From assembly GCA_021780975.1 (NCBI GenBank), contig JAJXXS010000078.1, positions 1-6,056 on the forward strand: a DNA stretch of 6,056 bases, in the 5' to 3' direction. Positions 5,525-6,056 of the stretch are shown here, one piece after another (the stretch's first letter is position 1; every line of letters starts with the position of its first letter). This DNA comes from Pseudomonadota bacterium. Its GTDB lineage: Bacteria > Pseudomonadota > Gammaproteobacteria > Burkholderiales > Thiobacillaceae. A model generated the notes under the pieces. The model ran no database searches. It was given only the letters and a program-made list of their open reading frames with translations, and was not told the DNA's origin. The position numbers were made by a program, and so were the translations under genes.

Positions 5525-6056
5525 ATGCAAGAGGTTGCCATCGTCGGTGGAGGCCTGTGCGGCCTCGCGCTCGCCTGCCGGCTGCAGACCCGGGGGATCG
5601 ATTGCGGCATGTACGAGGCGCGCAATCGTCTGGGCGGGCGCATCCTCAGCGCGCCCAGCGTCTTGAATGGCGCGGCGCTGGATCTCGGGCCCACCTGGTT
5701 CTGGCCGCACGCGGAACCGCACATGCGGCACTGGGTGGCCGAACTTGGGCTGGAGGCATTTCCCCAGCACGATACCGACACAGTGATCCAGCTGCGGGCC
5801 GCCCACGGCACGCCGCAATCCCTCTATGCGCCGGCGCTGCATGGCGGCGCGCAGCGCCTGGTCGGTGGCATGGCCGCCCTGGTGCAGGCTCTGGCGGCGC
5901 GAGTTGATGCCGGTCGCATCCATCTCGATCACGCCCTCACCATCCCGGTGCTGGTGCGCAATGACGGCTCGGTGCTGACGGAATTCCAGGCCATTGCCTG
6001 GTGGCTGGCGCGCACCCATCCGCGGGCCGGGCTGGTGCCGGAGGATGCCGAAGGTC
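5525..6056 (+). CDS. FAD-dependent amine-oxidase-like protein running in frame into GST-like sequence, 3'-partial
   Basis: 177 codons are visible and the gene runs off the right edge. Residues 1-139 look like the start of a flavin-containing amine oxidase: a dinucleotide-binding fold VAIVGGGLCGLALA (GxGxxG at 8-13), the ribose-binding acid Glu31 in YEARNRLGGRI, then LDLGPTWFWP (52-61) and QRLVGGMAALVQALA (110-124), all usual for this family. From about residue 140 the sequence changes character. IPVLVRNDGSVLTEFQAI and the following WWLARTHPRAGLVPED read as the end of a GST thioredoxin-like domain, not as an amine oxidase. Start: ATG 5525 has AAGGGA (5512-5517) seven bases upstream and places the nucleotide-binding loop at the expected distance. 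The substrate is unknown. The junction is either a true fusion, a deletion scar or an assembly artefact. Confidence 0.8.
   Translation, partial: MQEVAIVGGGLCGLALACRLQTRGIDCGMYEARNRLGGRILSAPSVLNGAALDLGPTWFWPHAEPHMRHWVAELGLEAFPQHDTDTVIQLRAAHGTPQSLYAPALHGGAQRLVGGMAALVQALAARVDAGRIHLDHALTIPVLVRNDGSVLTEFQAIAWWLARTHPRAGLVPEDAEG
5942..6056 (+). other. Glutathione S-transferase N-domain segment (beta3-beta4-alpha3), partial
   Basis: The encoded residues (140-177 of the preceding frame) match the GST pattern of a cis-Pro strand (IPVL), a charged turn (RNDGS), the glutathione-contacting VLTE, an AIxxWLA helix, and the P-x-A-G-L-x-P linker to the all-helical domain. In a normal GST this would be preceded by about 50 residues containing the catalytic Ser/Cys/Tyr, which are missing here. 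The assignment is by pattern recognition only. The sequence is cut off by the window end before the helical domain. Confidence 0.65.
5991..6017 (+). repeat. Direct repeat copy 2, within the GST-like segment
   Basis: The second copy of the 27-nt repeat (26 of 27 identical to 3249-3275) encodes IAWWLART in the GST-like helix and ends 39 nt before the window edge. The peptide is plausible in both protein families, so coincidence through shared peptide and codon bias is possible. Confidence 0.8.

Noticed and set aside
5363..6019. 218-codon minus-strand open frame opposite the flavoprotein gene
   Set aside because: The + strand carries an FAD-binding motif and a good ribosome binding site. The minus frame shows no family features.
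1..6056. CRISPR array, tRNA, rRNA, insertion sequence or riboswitch (including a Moco/Mo-sensing RNA)
   Set aside because: No regularly spaced repeats, tRNA-like folds, transposase motifs or inverted terminal repeats were seen. The gap before modE is too short for a Moco riboswitch and already holds a ModE box.

Overview
The window looks like a piece of a high-GC, nitrogen-fixing proteobacterial genome. A betaproteobacterium is my best guess, from overall protein style and codon use only. All credible genes lie on the + strand and concern molybdenum: its use in nitrogenase (NifQ), its sensing (ModE) and its uptake (ModABC). Both ends cut through genes.

Region by region: (1) 3-974 is a 5'-truncated nifQ with the family Cys motif, followed by an unusual acidic tail of about 140 residues. 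(2) 1025-1513 encodes an Rrf2-family regulator with an IscR-like Cys3-His cluster-ligand set. (3) 1514-1576 is a short gap holding a near-textbook ModE operator (1533-1557) over a plausible sigma70 promoter. (4) 1577-4908 is modE-modA-modB-modC, packed with gaps of 24 and 6 nt and a 4-nt overlap. (5) 4916-5371 is a GNAT acetyltransferase 7 nt behind modC, apparently the fifth cistron. (6) 5372-5524 is a 153-nt gap with a sigma54-type GG-N10-GC candidate. (7) 5525-6056 starts as a flavin amine-oxidase-like protein and then, in frame at about 5942, reads as the middle of a glutathione S-transferase, up to the window edge.

How it fits together (inference from known families): ModA binds molybdate in the periplasm, ModB carries it across the inner membrane, and ModC supplies ATP. 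ModE senses cytoplasmic molybdate and, through the operator before its own gene, would shut the whole operon when Mo is plentiful. NifQ then passes Mo into FeMo-cofactor synthesis. The Rrf2 protein between nifQ and modE could add Fe-S, oxygen or redox control, but its targets are not visible.

Nothing here amounts to a wholly new system. The points most worth a second look are the flavoprotein/GST junction (biological fusion or assembly chimera), the NifQ C-terminal extension, the ModE operator, and the sigma54-like element.
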